Source: Helochares maculicollis (taxonomy: Eukaryota; Arthropoda; Insecta; Coleoptera; Hydrophilidae). From it: 53,886 bases of DNA. Of this stretch, positions 1 to 12,600 are shown piece after piece. The notes beneath the pieces were generated by a model. It did no database searches and was not told the origin of the DNA. It saw only the letters and a list, made by a program, of their open reading frames with translations. Where the stretch lies: assembly GCA_033557835.1 (NCBI GenBank), contig JAWQRO010000126.1, positions 1-53,886 on the forward strand, written 5' to 3'. The position numbers were made by a program, and so were the translations under genes. Each line of letters opens with the position of its first letter. Position 1 is the stretch's first letter.

Positions 1-205
1 GTACACCTTGGACCAGTTTTTTGCCAGCAAAGACCAGAAGTTTTATGAGCGTGGGATCAATCTCCTGCCCGAAAGATGGCAAAAGGTATTGGACCAAAAT
101 GGAGAATATATCATTTAATAAAATGTTATACACTATAAAAAAATCGCATTTCATTTTCACCAAAAATAAACGAAATTACTTTTCGAACAACCCAATAGGA
201 GATAA
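1..205 (+). mobile_element. Mariner transposon, 3' end only
   Basis: Positions 2-118 read in one frame as the last 38 residues of a mariner transposase. The segment has the usual C-terminal motifs FYERGI and LPERWQKV before a TAA stop at 116-118. About 85 bp of 3' untranslated sequence follow, up to a stretch near 180-205 that looks like the terminal repeat. The rest of the element lies outside the window, so its intactness is unknown. It is a different lineage from the element at 1021-2277, and closer in sequence to the one at 46810. Confidence 0.75.
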
Positions 206-479
206 TTTAATCATGGACTATCAAGGGAATAACAGAAAATCAGACTGAAAAAAAAAACGGTGATAACCCAAACCAAATCATAAGTTAGCATAAAACCTAC
301 CATATAAATATAATAATAAAATCTAAATAATCAATAATTTTGTGTAAATGTCGTTTCGAAAGAAGTATTCATTGTCAAAAATATGTAAAAGAGTATCAAA
401 AATAATCAGTATAAGTGAAAGATTAAAAAGAAAAAATAATATGAAATGAAAACGACGTTGCTGACAAATTTTATAATTA

Positions 480-835
480 TTTCTCTAGGCTAGGCACCGT
501 GATGGCAACAGATTTCATTCTAATACATTATCAACCAACAACTTTTAAGACAAGTTCAAGGTAACGTTTGTCATACCGATACATAAATGGGAGAAAATGA
601 AAAGTTTGGGGAGTTTTAGGACGATATATTTAATTAATAATATATCTAAGTTATTGACAAAATTTATAAAAAGTAGACTCATTCAATTTTTAGATAAATT
701 TTAATTCATAACTGACTGTCAATGCGGATCTAGAAACTGTAGCTCTACGGAAACAGTGCTGGTACGATTGAAAGAAAATATTCACTCTTCAGTGAATTGT
801 TATACGATTATTACTGATATGCATGACTAGGGACA
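480..835 (+). mobile_element. Degenerate non-LTR retrotransposon, reverse transcriptase fragment
   Basis: From 558 one frame reads through about 90 codons with a single internal stop. It shows N-terminal reverse transcriptase motifs: VTFVIPIHK, a mutated form of the FRPISL block, the ISKLL...KSRL helix, and QCGSR...SSTETVL in place of the usual Q.GFR...ST. The frame ends in a stop where the catalytic Asp block is expected. This pattern is typical of jockey- or CR1-like non-LTR elements; the clade is not resolved. The flanks at 206-480 and 835-1020 show nothing I recognise. Confidence 0.6.
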
Positions 836-1020
836 AAATGTAAAACAGAATTAAAGATAGCAGGAAAATAACTTCCTAAGTTAGAAAAGTGAAAAGACTT
901 GCAAATACTGCATTTACAGGCTTCCAATTATATATGCATAGAAATTATTAGCAATATAAATCTTTGAGGTAAAGTTTTTAATAAAATTCACTGAAATGTT
1001 TCGGAAATATATGTTGGACA

Positions 1021-2277
1021 CTAGCGTATACAAGTTTAAATTGTCGTCTTTTTCATGAATAATGTGCAATTATTTAAGAACAATGGTAAAACATTTTTTA
1101 TTCAAAGTGTTGGCCCTCGCTTTTTACACATTTTTTCTCTCGGGATATTCATGGATACTATTCCAAAAGTAAGCTTCAACTTTCATTGATATCCATTCAT
1201 CGAGCTATCTTTGTACATCCTCAAAAGTCTTGAAGTCTTGCTCAGCCAGTGCATATCCCATCGATGAGAAGTGATAAGCAGAAGGCGCCAGGTTTGGTGA
1301 ATACGGGGGGTGGGGTAAGAGTTCCCAACCAAGCGAAAAAATCGTTTCTTTGACCACTTTGACTGAATGTGCAGGAGCGTTATCATGCAGCAGAATGACT
1401 TTGCCGTATCTTCGAACCCATTTTGGGCGTTTTTCGATCAATGTGTGGTTTAAAATGATCATTTGTTGTCGGTAGCGGATGGTATTAACTGTTTTGCCGT
1501 GTTTGAGAAGCTCATAGTACACTGCTCCCTTCTGATCCCACCACACACTCAGCAGTGTCTTCCTCCTAAAATAATCCAGTTTTGTAGTCGATGCTAATAG
1601 TTGTCCTGGCGTTATCCACAATTTCTTACGTTTGGGGTTCTCAAAATATATCCATTTTTCATCAACAGTTACAACTCGATGCAAAAAACCCTTTCTCTTG
1701 TGGGGTAAGTGCAGCATTTTGCACACAGTTTTTCATCTTTACATCTGTCATTCGTTCAATTTGTGTCGAACCCATTTTCCAACCTTTTGAATCTTCTCTG
1801 TGGCTCTCAGGCGATCGGAAATGGCTTGCCAAGAGACTGGTCCGCCATCATTTGTTGTGTCTCTGTATCGTCTGTATCCAATAATGCTTGTAATTTGTCG
1901 CCTTCAAACTGTTTTGGTCGATTTTCACGTTCTTTGTGAATAACATTGAAATCGCCCCTTTTGAAATGTTGAGAACAGCGTTGGCAAGTCTTAATAGTTG
2001 GAACAAGTTCGGCGTAAGTCTCTACAAGAATTCGATGACTTTCCGATGCCTTTTTCTTTCGATTGAACAAGAAAATCATTAGATGCCGCAAATGCTTTTT
2101 ACTTGGCTCAAAATTCGACATGTTTAACACGAAAAAGAAGTATGCTACTAACTCGTAAACAACTAAACGAATATGACGCTTTGTAGTGGGCAGTCTTACC
2201 AAAAGAATGGCGCTACTTCAATAGATTTCCTGCTCCATCTCTCGACAACAAGACGACATTTTAAACTTGCGCGCCTA
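1021..2277 (-). mobile_element. Full-length but dead mariner element (mauritiana-like)
   Basis: The ends form imperfect inverted repeats. The left end at 1021-1051 contains CAAGTTTAAATTGTCGTCTT, and the right end at 2251-2277 reads as CAAGTTTAAAATGTCGTCTT on the other strand. Their layout resembles the Mos1/mauritiana terminal repeat. The right end is followed by TA, the mariner target; on the left the dinucleotide is CA, presumably mutated. The length of about 1257 bp is normal for mariner. The transposase inside is broken (separate entry). Confidence 0.75.
1090..2121 (-). pseudogene. Mariner transposase pseudogene
   Basis: The coding region starts at the ATG at 2121-2119 (MSNFEPSKKH) and runs leftwards in two main frames, so at least one frameshift lies between about 1726 and 1807. 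The N-terminal part shows the helix-turn-helix region (ESHRILVETYAELVPT). The C-terminal part shows VTVDEKW with the first catalytic Asp and LLHDNAPAH with the second. The third catalytic Asp is lost: the block that normally reads APSDYH reads APSAYH here. A TAG replaces the Trp after DVQR near 1205, and the tail is frameshifted. It cannot encode active transposase. Confidence 0.85.
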
Positions 2278-3423
2278 GTATATATAAAAATATATTACAT
2301 ATTGTGTTAACTGTTAATGTACCCCACTTAAAGTATATTTAAAGAAGTCAGTGATTCATATATATATAAAAACACCTTGGGCAAAAAAAGATTATACTTC
2401 CAAATTATTGATAAATAATCTTAAAATAAATTATGTCCAACTAATGTTTTGAATGGCAGTCAATTGTCCATTTTGTTGAAATGTAATCTTGCAATGCTTT
2501 GCTAGCAATAAATTGGGAAAGTGTTTTGTGTTTAGAGTGTAGATATCAATCTGCAGTCCATTTTTGTATTGAGACAATAACTGTCCGTTTCTTCAAGAAA
2601 CTGTAAAAATAATATTGTGTGAAAATTTGGGAAAAAATTTCTCATGGCTATCATCTGGTAATACATCAAAGTAGTGATTGCAAACAATTCCCAACAATGC
2701 AATAAGTTGTGTTAGAAAACTTAAATTCCCGTTGAATCAATAAAATTAAAACTACCCTTCTTCATGATAACGCTCGGCTGCAATCCTTATAAAAGATCCG
2801 GCAAAAGGTCAAGGCTATGAAATTAATACCCTTGGCTTTTGACCCTTCGGACTAACATTGGTTCAATTCTTTCCAACATCGATTAATTTTTCGATAGATA
2901 GAGCACAATATTCTATAGCATTGGAGAAATGGTCTATAAATGGGTACAAGTTGTTGAAATGACTCAAACTTAGAAAATAAATTCGCTAACATTTATTATT
3001 CAAAATTTCCATTTTTATATATAATTTTTGATTAGATCAATTATCATCATGGAGCACGAATACATTCATCAATTCGGCTAGTAAAAGCCTAGAGTTATCC
3101 TTTAACAATAAATTACGAAGCTAGAACAAGAGCTGAGCTTAGGAACTGTTTTCATGTATGATACATTTAGAGCAGTCATTCATAAAAAGGCGAGATGTAC
3201 ACGTAGGAAGTAAAATATCCGTTGAACAGGACAATGAACTTGTCGAAATGAATTAGATGTTTAGGCAATCGTATAGATTTCATTTGAGCATAATATGTAG
3301 TAACTATTTATATGTTTAATTGCAATAATGCATTTATAAACTCATTGTAAAATCGAGTGTCAAACATTCACATTTTCTGGTAAATATTCGCGAAATAATT
3401 TTTTAATGTTATCATTTTTACAG
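2278..3423. other. Intergenic or 5' intron sequence of furrowed, nothing recognised
   Basis: AT-rich sequence. I searched for the signal-peptide exon that must precede the first visible furrowed exon (it has to end in phase 1) and found no convincing candidate. If that exon lies outside the window, this stretch and the mobile elements to its left are intronic. Confidence 0.4.
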
Positions 3424-6400
3424 GAACAAACATCGCGTTTAGAAAACCAGTGAATCAATCAACGTCAGTGCGAGGGGGAAGTGCCCTGAACGCCAACGAT
3501 GGCGACAAAAGCACAGATCACGATGGAAAGAGGTGCACGGAAACCCAAAAAGAAGCTAGTCCTTGGTGGCAAGTGGACCTTTTACGGCCATATCCTATTA
3601 AAGTAGTTCGAGTAACGACAAGAGGCTGTTGCGGCCACCAGCCTTTGCAAGACTTAGAAATTCGAGTGGGGAACAGCAGTTCAGATCTTCAGAGGAATCC
3701 ACTCTGCGCCTGGTTTCCTGGAACAATAGGTAAATTTTATTAATAATGGGAACTTACTTCTCATTTTACGAAATATCCCGATTATTATGTAACATAATAC
3801 GTACATAAAAGAAGACATTATACTCAGATATTTTAAAGCGCGTTATGAGAGTTTCATTAGTTATAATGCGGAAATGTGAAATTTATTAGAAACTAACGAA
3901 AATAACATCATTTTGCAGAATGGAATGGAATATAACGAAATCTCTCTACAAGAAGCACTGTTTGAATCATTTGAGCACGCAGTAAATTTACAATTAAAAA
4001 TATAATTAGCATGGTCTTTTCTTAAAGGTTTTTAAATAGCTCTATTAAAGTGAAATATTGCTGTTGTAACCTTTCAGCATTTACACGTCGAATAGACCTT
4101 GTTCAGAGCTACACTCACATCTTCGGACGATTATGTAGTGCTCATGTTAAAATCACAGGCATTCACTTTAATTTAATGAAAATTGAATTAGCGAATGTGT
4201 CTAAAGAATGCGTATGTACTGATTGACACAATTTTTATTTCTAATCACCGACACTTCTTGTATTAGGAATACAATAAAATTGCTAAATATTGTTTCTGTT
4301 ATTCGAATTTATCTAAACGGAAGGATCTCAAAGTACATGCGAAACAACCTATTGTGTCAAACTAGACCGCTTCACTAACATTTTGTAACGATGTCATAAA
4401 GTTTATGAATTATTTATAATTTGATCTAATTACTGCATGTTTATGCGAAACTGTTTGAGACGGAGACACATTGAAATAGTCTTGAGAACTTAGTCATATA
4501 AATATTTTCGTCATATATATCACACAATTAGCTGCTTGTCTGTGGATGATGTAAAAGGCTTTTTAAGAGCATATGAGAAAATTTCGAGGAAATTTGAAAG
4601 CCTACTACACAATCAAGCAGATAAATGTATCTCAAAATGATCACTTTAGGGTAATCTTAATGAAATCTGCGTATTATACAACAATCAAATAAGTATACGA
4701 AATCCCATTAGATGTGCTTTGTGGCAGTCTATCACTATTCAATCGATCTTACATAAATTTGCTATGTATAGAAGAAAGCAATTTAATCCTTTAATTCAGA
4801 ATAGCCTAATTGTAAGTTACACAATTGATAAAGATCGATGAACAATAAAGGTAAAAATCCGAAACAATTCATGACTCACGAAAAACAGAATTAAGAAGAG
4901 TTGATCACAGCCATTTATGCTTCAGTGCCCACCTGAACCAGATTTAGAGGTGACTTCTACTGCAACAGCCGTCACGGAATTTCAGATAAGAACACTAAAA
5001 GCAGATAATTTTGCACACAGAAGACTGGAACAATTTTCTTTGTTTTATGGTATCCGCTTTACTTCTGAAAACAAATTTTAAATTCGTCGTGCCAATTCCA
5101 TAGATACATCTGCAATCTTTGAATTCAAAGTGATTACTTTAACTTCAAAGTCATCATACAAATGGCAGCTTATTGGATTTGATATTTGATTCTTCAATGT
5201 TGGTTGAAATGCGTTTATGTGTAGTTTACATGCTACAACTTATGCGTACAAGTACAAGTGACTCTGCAAGATCAGAACACTTGAATTTAAAGCCAGGTTT
5301 ACTATTGTCATTTGAGAGTCATCTGATATGAAATTTTAACGGCCTGTCTTTCTTTAAAATGGAAGGTTATTCCATATAGCATATTTTTATGGTTAAAGAA
5401 AACTTCAAACATAGTGAAAGTTTGGGTGCAACGATTCGCAAGCTGCGACTAATTGTTGCTAATCAAACTGTTTCAAGTGAACTGTGAAGAAAATAATCGA
5501 TAAATTCGAAATAATTGATAGATATAAAAATAAATCAACACTTAAAGCTAGAAATCTTCTCAACTGATTCATGGCCTTACAAAAATTAGGTTTCACTATG
5601 AAATTGTTGTTAGTAACTAGTTTTTGAATATTAATTTGTTACTGGTTGGATACAAACGCAAAATAGGCTGCTAATAAACCTAACACATGAATAAAATTAT
5701 CCGTTAGAATTAATATTGAAAAAATAATTGCAAAAGGCTAGTTTTAAAGACAGAACATATTGTAAACAAATCTGCACTGCCATCAAACTGTTTTTTAATA
5801 GGCAGCAGCACTTCTACTGTAACCAATTTTTAGTAAAATAAGATGGTTATAAAAAAGTTGAATAAGCGCAATAAAGCCTTATTGACTTAAAATTGCGCTG
5901 AAATTCACTCAACTTCAATTCAATTAAGTGAAAATCCTTATTCAGGTATTTTTATATCGTAGATCGAATTTCTTGCACAAAGAAAACAACAAATATTTGA
6001 CTTGAATTTTCGTCTCTAGCTTAATTCTAGCGCAATGACAAACCTTGTAAAGGCATGTTTTTACGAGAAAAGTCTAAAATAAGGCTTTTATGTATTGATT
6101 TTTCATAAAATAAACGAAATTTAGTGGAACAAATTACAACTCTTGAACTACACAAAATATTTTTCTCGGCAATTAAAATCTATATGACTCTCGATTATAA
6201 AAGTAATACTTAAATATCAAGAATTCCTGTGTCGATATTTACGGTATTAAAGCATGCATTGATTCCTTAATGACTTGATAATTATCGAATCTTACTTTCA
6301 ATTGAAACAAAATTTATGGTTCGAAAGCTTTGGCCAAATTTAACCAGGCAATTAACATTTATGTTGGTTTTTTAAATAATTTGTAATAAGGTTACGAAGA

Positions 6401-6695
6401 AATTAATTTATGAATACCTGATGGAGTACTTAATAATATTTTTAAAAGCCGTTTGTGTTCTATAATTAAACAGATTTTATGAGCTGGTAGTTTTCTACTC
6501 TCACGCCCAATTTAGTGTAGTTGACAATATAGATATCTTCCTTTATTCTCTTACAGAATTTTTTGCTTTCAGATGAAGGAGTAACAAAAACTTTTACATG
6601 TGCACGCGCTTTAACAGGACAATACGTCTTTTTACAACTCGTAGGAGTAGAAGGATCTTTGTCCTTATGCGAAGTCGAAGTGTTTACAACCGATG
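3424..6695 (+). other. fw: furrowed exons 1-2 in view: F-type lectin (fucolectin) domain
   Basis: The two exons join across a 2.8-kb intron as ...CAWFPGTI-D-EGVTKTFTC..., restoring the domain; the second exon is only 123 bp. Hallmarks are RGG near the start, the PWWQVDL core, the TTRGCCGHQPLQDLE block and the closing VEGSLSLCEVEVF. Canonical fucose binders have an R-x-D motif before the Cys pair; here it reads R-G-C-C with no Asp, so fucose binding by the usual pocket is doubtful. The borders are phase 1 on both sides. Confidence 0.88.
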
Positions 6696-9600
6696 GTAAG
6701 ATCACCTCTATAATCTCATAGATTTCTTTACTAAAGATTAGGTGTCCCTTCTTCGTTTTTCATAAATAATTGCAATAGATCTAATAGTTTTGTAAGACAG
6801 TCTCTATTGAATATAGTAGGAAGTAGTGAAATACAAGTTAATTGCTATTTTTATCTCAATATTTATTGTTATTCAAGGTTCGTTCCTTAATGGGAAAATG
6901 TAGGTATTGGAAGGTCGTCTACGGTTTGAACCTGATTGAACTTAAAATAATGAGACAGAGCCTTGTTTAATTAGTTATTAAAAATATTTTTATTTTATTT
7001 TTAGACTCTGAAAAAATGCACTGATCGTGCAATTTTGATATAATTATTTAGTTTTCATATCCTACATACTTTGTAATAAATTATTGCGATTATTTTTATG
7101 GCGTAAGAACATGTTCGTACAAATAATAGTTTGTCTAACTGTTACATAATTCCGAGAAAATTTTACTGCATCTACCAAAATAAGGCGTGCATAATTCCCT
7201 AGTTAACGAAATTAACTCTGTAGGTCTGAAAGTAAAACTCATTTAATTAGACACGGTTTTTAATTTTGAAATTTAATTTATTGTGCACTTTTACTTTCAA
7301 CACTTGCACCAAGTAATCGCTTAGCTTAACGCTTGGTCTAATTGATTACAAAAAGATACCCTTAAAAAGAATGAAAGTCGAAAGGGGAAAACACAATTTT
7401 CCGGATTGCCTCCTAGAATTAAAATAGTCTAGATTGCCCAAGCTTTTCGATGTTACTTTATTAGTGGTATCACCACCGATGAAGTGGTAATTTATTCAAG
7501 ACGTTACAGATGTTTGATTTGTTTAGAATTTTCCGTCGATCGATGTGCTCCTAGATCGGCTCCGGAAGACGCACAACTGGCGGCTTTCTCAAGAACATGT
7601 TACGAATTTGGTGTTGGGCGCGGAGGCTCTTTTGTGGAAGCCCGGGCATACTGCAAAAGTCATTCCGGCGATTTAGTCCACGGAATGTCCCCTGCTGCAA
7701 CGACTTTCCTCTATGCTGAGCTTGAAAGAAGAAAACCTACTCTCAAGACGCAATTAGTATGGATTGGAGCACAAAAAGAGCCCGGATTAACTTCGAGAAC
7801 ATGGAAATGGGTTAACGGTAAGTTAAACAAATTAAATCAATATCTAAATATATTATGCTTATGAGTTTCCTGCTGTAACATGAGTCTTAAGCTATGTACA
7901 TTAATCGCTTAATTAGTACCAGCCTGCGTATGGAAACTCTATTCTATCGCAATGTCATTAAATATTTAGGGCAACGATACTTCGTTTTGAAATTCGCATA
8001 ATGACATCTCTTACTTATTATAAGAAATACGAATCAGAGGCTGGCACGTTCCTATAAGTAGCAATAATGAGAAAACGACGCATTTTTTGACCATGCATTT
8101 CTTATTGATGCCGTAGATTGTTAAATGAAAGGATTATTTTCAAAGAGCCTCGCGACCAAGTGGTTTTGGAGGCCATCACAACAAAGTTAATGACATCTAT
8201 TATTGTAAAAGAAGAAAATATATTCGATTGCTGAATAGATACTTAACACAAAACAAACGGAAAGCACGCATTCTTAGCAAAACCAAACAAAAGTGAAGAT
8301 AATGTATACCCGTTAGAAGAGAAGATCGTGAGTCTGACCCACTTTCTCACATCTGACATTTAAATTTTACACGATACCGGCTACATTTACCTACTATAAC
8401 ATTTACCATTCAAAAATGCAGGACTGCATTTCGAACAAATACACCTACAATTACCAATTATGCCCCGAGCTTGGCTAGATTTTTTCAAATTTCATTATGT
8501 AAGCTATTAGATCCTTATATTTGAGAGTGTCTACCTTAAAGCGTGTGTATTACGATGTCTATTTGCTAAAAGGTGTTACTTTAAATAATGTAACTTTAAA
8601 GTGCGTTACTTTTAAAAATAATTAGAAGGATATGTATCTTTTGTATTTTTAAATAATAATATGGTAGCGTAAGTTTTTCATGGCGAATCACCCAAGATGT
8701 AAAAAATTGTAATAACTTCAGAAAAGCATGATAGTGATTTAGTGTCAAAATAAATTAGTATTGCTTAAAGAGTATGTTTTTGCAGGCGACTTGGTGTCAC
8801 GACCAGCATGGGGCAAAGACCAACCAAACAATTACAACGGTGAACAAAATTGCGTTGTTTTAGATGGTGGGCGAGGTTGGTTATGGAATGATGTAGGCTG
8901 CAACTTAGATTATTTACACTGGATTTGTCAGCACAGTAAGTACCTGCTCATGCTATTGTTATTTAAAAGTAGTTTTTTCATGACCCTGAAAATAATAAGT
9001 TATGTAGCGATTATTATAGCTGTTTAAACTTGAGCATCTAATAATATACCTACAAGTAATCAAAACCGATATTGATTTTTTGGATGACCGAACCATTTCA
9101 ACCCAAAAAATTGTTGATTTGGCCTTCAAAGTTCCAAAAAATCATGCTATTATACTATTTTTCAATGTTTCTAGATATGTTCGACTTGCAATTATATATC
9201 TACGCATTTTTAAAATTCGTAATTATTACTTACTTACATTAACTAGGTGAAAAATGTCCTTCGCTCAACATTTTTGCACACTTGCGTAGATACTTCGTTT
9301 AACAAACGGCGAACATTAAAATAAGAGAACTGAATATAATAACAATAAGTATAGTTAATTATGTAGATAAGTTAGTTTAACTTCCATACTTCAATGTAGC
9401 TTCTATTTCTGTTAATCGAAAAAAGACAATTGTTTTCCATCATTGAGATAATCTACAAGTATTTAATTAGTTACACCAAACAAAAATGCGTATTATAATT
9501 ACAATAAATATGCATTAATAAATCTAGAAAAAATACAATCGCTTTGTTCTTACCCGGAGGATGTGATATATTACTTCACCTTATGAATATTCAAAGAGTT

Positions 9601-12600
9601 CGTGATGCATAACTATTGTTTACTACCTCTGGTTCCAAAAGCATTACTGCAAATATATTACCAATTTAAGAGGAATTCGACCATATTTAGAAATATTTTG
9701 ACTTTAAAAAATATACTCAGGTGCATAGCATTTCATTTTCAATAATAATATTTTTGTAGAATCGATATTTCTAAAAGCACGTTAGTTTAGTTGTAAAAAT
9801 TAATAATCCGACTTTAACATTTGAAACAGATCATGTTTCTAGGCAGTGCTACAATTTATTGATAGTAAAGTTCACCTTATCCTACAGCTAAGAACATTTA
9901 CTTTCACTAATTTTATTATGCCTTTCATTTCATTGCACAATATATGTTTCTTATCAGCGTATAAGCAGAAAATATAGATACTGGCTAATTAATTTAAAGT
10001 GATAAAATTAGGGTAATATGAAAATAATTATTTCTGTAGGTGGCATGTATTTTTGTGGAATTTTAATAAAAGACTTTGTAAAACAGCTCCATCCTCTTGT
10101 GGCAGCCCGGATAAACAATTGAACACTACAATTGATGGTACAAATTATAACGTAGGATCTACAATAAACTACAAATGCCCAGTTGGGCACATGCTTGTAG
10201 GGGAAGGAAACAGGACTTGTGGAAAAGATGGCTTTTGGACAGGAATGTCTCCTTCTTGTAAATGTAAGTTTTATGTATACAAAACCCAAACTTAAACATC
10301 ATTTTTAGCTGTAGATAGAAATTATATTTTCCCGCAACTAACATTTTTATACTCAGGAATCTACTCAAAACGCATTTTTAATATTCATGCAGCCTCCTGA
10401 ACGTTTAAAATTTGATTAGAGTTATTTGAAATCACAATCCATTAAAAATAACTCAATATTTTTTGGGTGTAATTCCAGATATTGACTGTGGATCACTCCG
10501 TGGGTTAGAACATGGAAGTGTTGCATTAGAAGATAAACGAACTACTTTTGGTGCTAAAGCATTATACACGTGCCACGAGAATTACACTTTGATCGGTCAT
10601 GAACGGCGAGTCTGTGGAAGTAATAGCAAATGGACTGATTCGGAGCCACAATGTCTCTTTGATTGGTGTCCTGATCCTCCCACGATACCAGGAGGCATTG
10701 TAACAACATCAGGGCATAGAACTGGGGATACCGCCATTTACACATGCCAGCCAGGGTTTATTTTGTTTGGACAAGGTGTAAGTAATGCTTAGCATTTAAA
10801 GCGTTCAAAATATCCCATATACCTTACAAATTAAATACATTCTATATATTTTATTTTGCCATAGGTATTATCTTGCGGACTAGGCGGTGAATGGTCTGGA
10901 AAAGCACCTGCTTGTAAATATGTTGATTGTGGCGCTCCTCCGAATATTGATAATGGTAGATACAATTTAATAAATGGAACTACCACAGTTGAAAGCACTA
11001 TGGAATATTCATGTAACAACGATTATTGGTTAGATGGGGAAAGAAGGCAAAAATGTACTAGGGAAGGAAAGTGGTCCGGAGATACTCCCAGTTGCATTTG
11101 TAAGTAACTACAGTAGTCCAAAAGCCACAAAACTTAAAATTGTATTTTTCTAGTAATAACGTGTGAAGAACCAGATGTCCCATCCGGCAGTTTCGTTGTT
11201 GGCTATGATTTCAACGTCCATTCCTCAATAGAATATAACTGTGAAGTAGGGTATATTCTACGAGGAGAAGCAAATCATGTGTGTACAAGTGATGGCGAAT
11301 GGTCTGGAACTACACCCACTTGTGATTGTAAGTAAACAATTTAACTACAAAAATTAAGTCTTACACATATTTGAATCCTAGATATCGACTGTGGAAAAGT
11401 TCCTCCTATGCTTTATGGAAATGTGGATTACACTAATGGAACGACTTACTTAGGAAGTCAAATTACATACAGTTGTGTACGAAATTATCGATTGAATGGT
11501 GTGCCAAAAAGAGTTTGTCTCGAAAACAAACAATGGAGCGACTTTTCTCCTAAATGTGAAGGTACTCATATTTGATTAATCAATTAGTAGGCTGAACACA
11601 TAAGTTTAAGAAACTAGAATTATGTTATGTTAAATATTAATATTTTCGTACAGAAATCCGTTGTCCTCAACCGATATTAGCCGAGCATAGTATATTATCC
11701 GTAACTGGAAATGATAGGATGTACGGCAGAACGCTAATCAAGACTGCAGAAAACTCGCATGTAGGAGCAACTTCTTACAAAATAGGATCTCTTGTTAAAT
11801 ATAGATGTGAGAGAGGGTACAAAGTAATAGGTGAGCCGTTGAGTACATGTGAAGATACTGGGCAATGGAGTGGTGATGTACCACAATGTGTGTGTAAGTA
11901 CATTTTTTTGTATAATGCAATTAACATTTTAAAGATGATCACTTGCTAGAACCTTAGAATTTGCCTAAGTCTGACTCCACATTATTAATGTCTAATAATT
12001 GACTCTTTTGAATTTCATTATTGCTAATATGGCTGGTAAAGTTTCGCTACTGATGGTTATGTAAATGTTAATTTTAATATTAAGTATTAGAGGTTCTTTA
12101 TAAACCAAACTGAGAGATGTCTATATCATCATCATCTTACTGCTATTTCTATCCCCATTGCGAGGGTTTATTTTGTAAAGTGTTGCCACAGATGAGTTAT
12201 TTTTGGCATCTTAGGTCTTACTACCTCCAGAAGGACTTTTTGGTATTTTAATATGAACGTCTGATTCACGGTGACACTTTTTCATTTTTCTAAGTATGTC
12301 TCCTCTTAAATCTTTCCAGGTGTAGTGTTTGCCAGTTACTCTAAAATCGTTTTGCATCTGTTGGGTACTATTTGACCAGTCTTGTAGTCCATTTTTTTGG
12401 TCTTCATAGTAATATATCCAGCTTATTGCCGTTTTAGTGACTTTATTCTGTTAATGACGTCGCCCACTTTTCAATTATCTAGGTATAACTTGTCCCGCTT
12501 TATTATCTCTAGCATGCTTCTTTCTATAACCCTTTGGATAGTGAGAAGCTTCTGGGCGATGATTGCATTTAGAATCTCAGTCTCACAACCATATGTTATC

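Noticed and set aside
6466..6705. 79-codon minus-strand ORF
   Set aside because: It is the complement of the 123-bp furrowed exon 6573-6695, which completes the F-type lectin with correct splice sites and phase.
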